This document shows, in pieces, positions 5,321 through 6,489 of a stretch of DNA of 6,489 nt. The first letter of the stretch is position 1. Each line of letters starts with the position of its first letter. Source of the stretch: Clostridia bacterium. GTDB lineage: Bacteria; Bacillota; Clostridia; Oscillospirales; CAG-382. Made by a program: the position numbers and the translations under genes. Location of the stretch: positions 1-6,489 of the forward strand of contig JAGADB010000174.1 in the NCBI GenBank assembly GCA_017613815.1, read 5' to 3'. Under the pieces are notes generated by a model. The model was given only the letters and a program-made list of their open reading frames with translations. It was not told where the DNA came from and ran no database searches.

Positions 5321-5962
5321 TTGAATAATATACCTAACGAAACCGTTGTTTCGAAAGAAATGAACGAAGCCGAAGAAAAGGAAAAGCAAAAGCAGGAAGA
5401 AAAGGAAAATAAGGCGGATAAACTCGTCAAAAACGTCAAAAGATCGGAAAAATCCGTAAGAAGTTATCAATTTTTCGCCTTGCGTCTCTTTTTGCTGATT
5501 CTGGTTATATGGGTGCTTCTTTTCAAGATAGTCGGAATTACCCATATGCCGAACGCGGATATGTATCCGAGAATCGACGCGGGAGACATGGTTCTTTTCT
5601 ACAGGCTTGACAAAAACATACAGGCGCAGGACGTAATAGTTATTTCAAAGGAAACTCCTGACACCAACGGCGAAAAGCAGCTCTGGATATCGAGGGTTAT
5701 CGCGGTTGCGGGAGATACCGTTGAAATAACGGGCGACCAGCAGGTTATAGTCAACGGCAATACCTTGATTGAGAGCAACATCTTTTACAACACTCCGCCG
5801 TATGAGGGATATACCAAATATCCCGTTACCGTCGGAGAGGGAGAATACTTCGTACTCTCTGACTCCAGAAAGAACGGAACGGACAGCAGAGTATTCGGAG
5901 TAGTTACGAAAGAGGACCTTGTCGGAACGGTCATAACCATTCTCAGACGTTCTAATCTGTAA
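5321..5962 (+). CDS. sipA: SipA-like pseudo signal peptidase for pilus assembly
   Basis: This 213-aa protein has the fold signature of type I signal peptidases (S26) but lacks their catalytic pair. A charged, Lys/Glu-rich N-terminal segment (about 13-47) precedes one membrane span (about 50-72). In the box that normally reads SMxPT, the sequence is NADMYPRIDAGD, so Asp80 stands in place of the nucleophile Ser. In the box that normally reads KRVI, it is WISRVIAVAGD, so Ser124 replaces the general-base Lys. The last box is well kept (SDSRKNGTDSRVFG, 180-193). Streptococcus pyogenes SipA, needed for pilus polymerisation, likewise lost both residues, with Asp at the Ser position. The place between a pilin and a class B sortase gives the same picture: an assembly partner of the sortase, not a protease. 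The start is TTG, with GGGGAGGTG 5 nt upstream; the first ATG (residue 14) has no such site. The gap to the sortase gene is 46 bp. Confidence 0.85.
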   Translation: MNNIPNETVVSKEMNEAEEKEKQKQEEKENKADKLVKNVKRSEKSVRSYQFFALRLFLLILVIWVLLFKIVGITHMPNADMYPRIDAGDMVLFYRLDKNIQAQDVIVISKETPDTNGEKQLWISRVIAVAGDTVEITGDQQVIVNGNTLIESNIFYNTPPYEGYTKYPVTVGEGEYFVLSDSRKNGTDSRVFGVVTKEDLVGTVITILRRSNL

Positions 5963-6008
5963 TCCTATAATATAAGGAAGAAAAATTTAAAGGAAAGGAG
6001 GACGGAGC

Positions 6009-6489
6009 ATGATTAACGACTTAAAAACCCCGCAATTCCGCTTGGGAAAAAGTAAAAGTTTCATATTTAAAGTCATGAAAAAGTTCATGGCAAGCATTAC
6101 CGTCGGCGGCGACGCGGTAATGTCGCTTTGCTCCGGACTTCTTGCCTCGGCGCTCATAGTGTACAGCGGCTACGTCCTCTACGATACTTTGTACGTGCAG
6201 AGCAAAGCGTATTCCGCATGGGACGTTCTGAGGGATTATAAACCCGACCTCAGCGACGTTGAGGGAGTTCCCGAAGAAACGTGGGAAACCCTTTCGGAAA
6301 TGGTAACCGACTACCGCGCATGGATTACGGTTTACGATACGACCATAGACTATCCCGTCGTTCAGGGCGAGGACGACCTGTTTTACGCCCGCAACGATAT
6401 TTATAAACAGCCGAGTCTGACGGGCGCAATTTACCTTGCGACGGACAACGCTCCCGATTTCAGCGACAACTACAATATGATTTACGGAC
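6009..6489 (+). CDS. srtB: class B sortase, N-terminal part (cut by window end)
   Basis: The first 160 codons of a class B sortase are present and the gene runs off the window. The N terminus is cytoplasmic and basic, followed by a membrane span (about 37-58), which makes it a type II membrane protein with the enzyme outside. The segment DYRAWITVYDTTIDYPVVQG (101-120), then FYARND and NYNMIYG (154-160), is typical of the SrtB fold. The next codon starts with C at 6489 and by family pattern should be the catalytic His of YGH; the catalytic Cys and Arg lie outside. AAAGGAGG (5994-6001) sits 7 nt before the ATG. In Streptococcus FCT islands the pilus polymerase of VPTG-type pilins is also class B. 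By context this enzyme probably joins pilin subunits, recognising ISPTG in the pilin upstream. Anchoring to the wall may need another sortase. Confidence 0.9.
   Translation, partial: MINDLKTPQFRLGKSKSFIFKVMKKFMASITVGGDAVMSLCSGLLASALIVYSGYVLYDTLYVQSKAYSAWDVLRDYKPDLSDVEGVPEETWETLSEMVTDYRAWITVYDTTIDYPVVQGEDDLFYARNDIYKQPSLTGAIYLATDNAPDFSDNYNMIYG

Noticed and set aside
5966..5971. TATAAT before the sortase gene as a separate promoter
   Set aside because: No -35-like hexamer lies 16-18 bp upstream, and the 46-bp gap within a same-strand cassette is explained by co-transcription.

Overview
The window looks like a chromosomal stretch from a low-to-moderate GC Gram-positive bacterium, most likely an uncultured gut-type Clostridia (Bacillota). 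The signs are strong AGGAGG-type ribosome binding sites, TTG start use, clear sigma-A promoters with 17-bp spacers, a sortase-anchored pilin and a class B sortase. This placement is inferred from style and gene content, because nothing here is a taxonomic marker that can be read by eye.

Region 1 (1-548) is a gene border. It holds the last 38 codons of an unidentified protein, a possible promoter and a strong intrinsic terminator on the + strand. Facing them is a tRNA-Arg(CCU) on the minus strand with encoded CCA, its own promoter and two successive minus-strand terminators. A divergent promoter at 483-511 then drives the next genes.

Region 2 (549-3224) is a two-gene operon of tandem paralogous glycoside hydrolases. 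They resemble GH39 (clan GH-A), are about 440 aa each, and lie 33 bp apart. Neither has a signal peptide and both keep the two catalytic glutamates. They probably act inside the cell on imported glycosides, with beta-xylosides as a guess.

Region 3 (3225-3812) has no convincing protein gene. It holds an AT-rich stretch, a very good extended -10 promoter at 3327-3355, and then a leader of about 450 nt with several strong predicted stem-loops. The last of these ends about 15 nt before the pilin ribosome binding site. I cannot assign the leader to a known RNA family.

Region 4 (3813-6489) is a compact pilus-assembly cassette. It contains a secreted two-domain Spy0128/FctA-like pilin with two apparent Lys-Glu-Asn isopeptide triads and a C-terminal ISPTG sorting signal. 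Next come a signal-peptidase-I-like protein whose catalytic Ser and Lys are replaced by Asp and Ser, and the N-terminal part of a class B sortase cut by the window end at its catalytic histidine codon. This matches the logic of the Streptococcus pyogenes FCT pilus islands, where a catalytically dead SipA and a class B sortase polymerise a pilin with a (Q/E)VPTG motif. Several GC-rich hairpins and a 12-bp palindrome between the pilin and sipA suggest that the abundant pilin message is uncoupled from the assembly genes.
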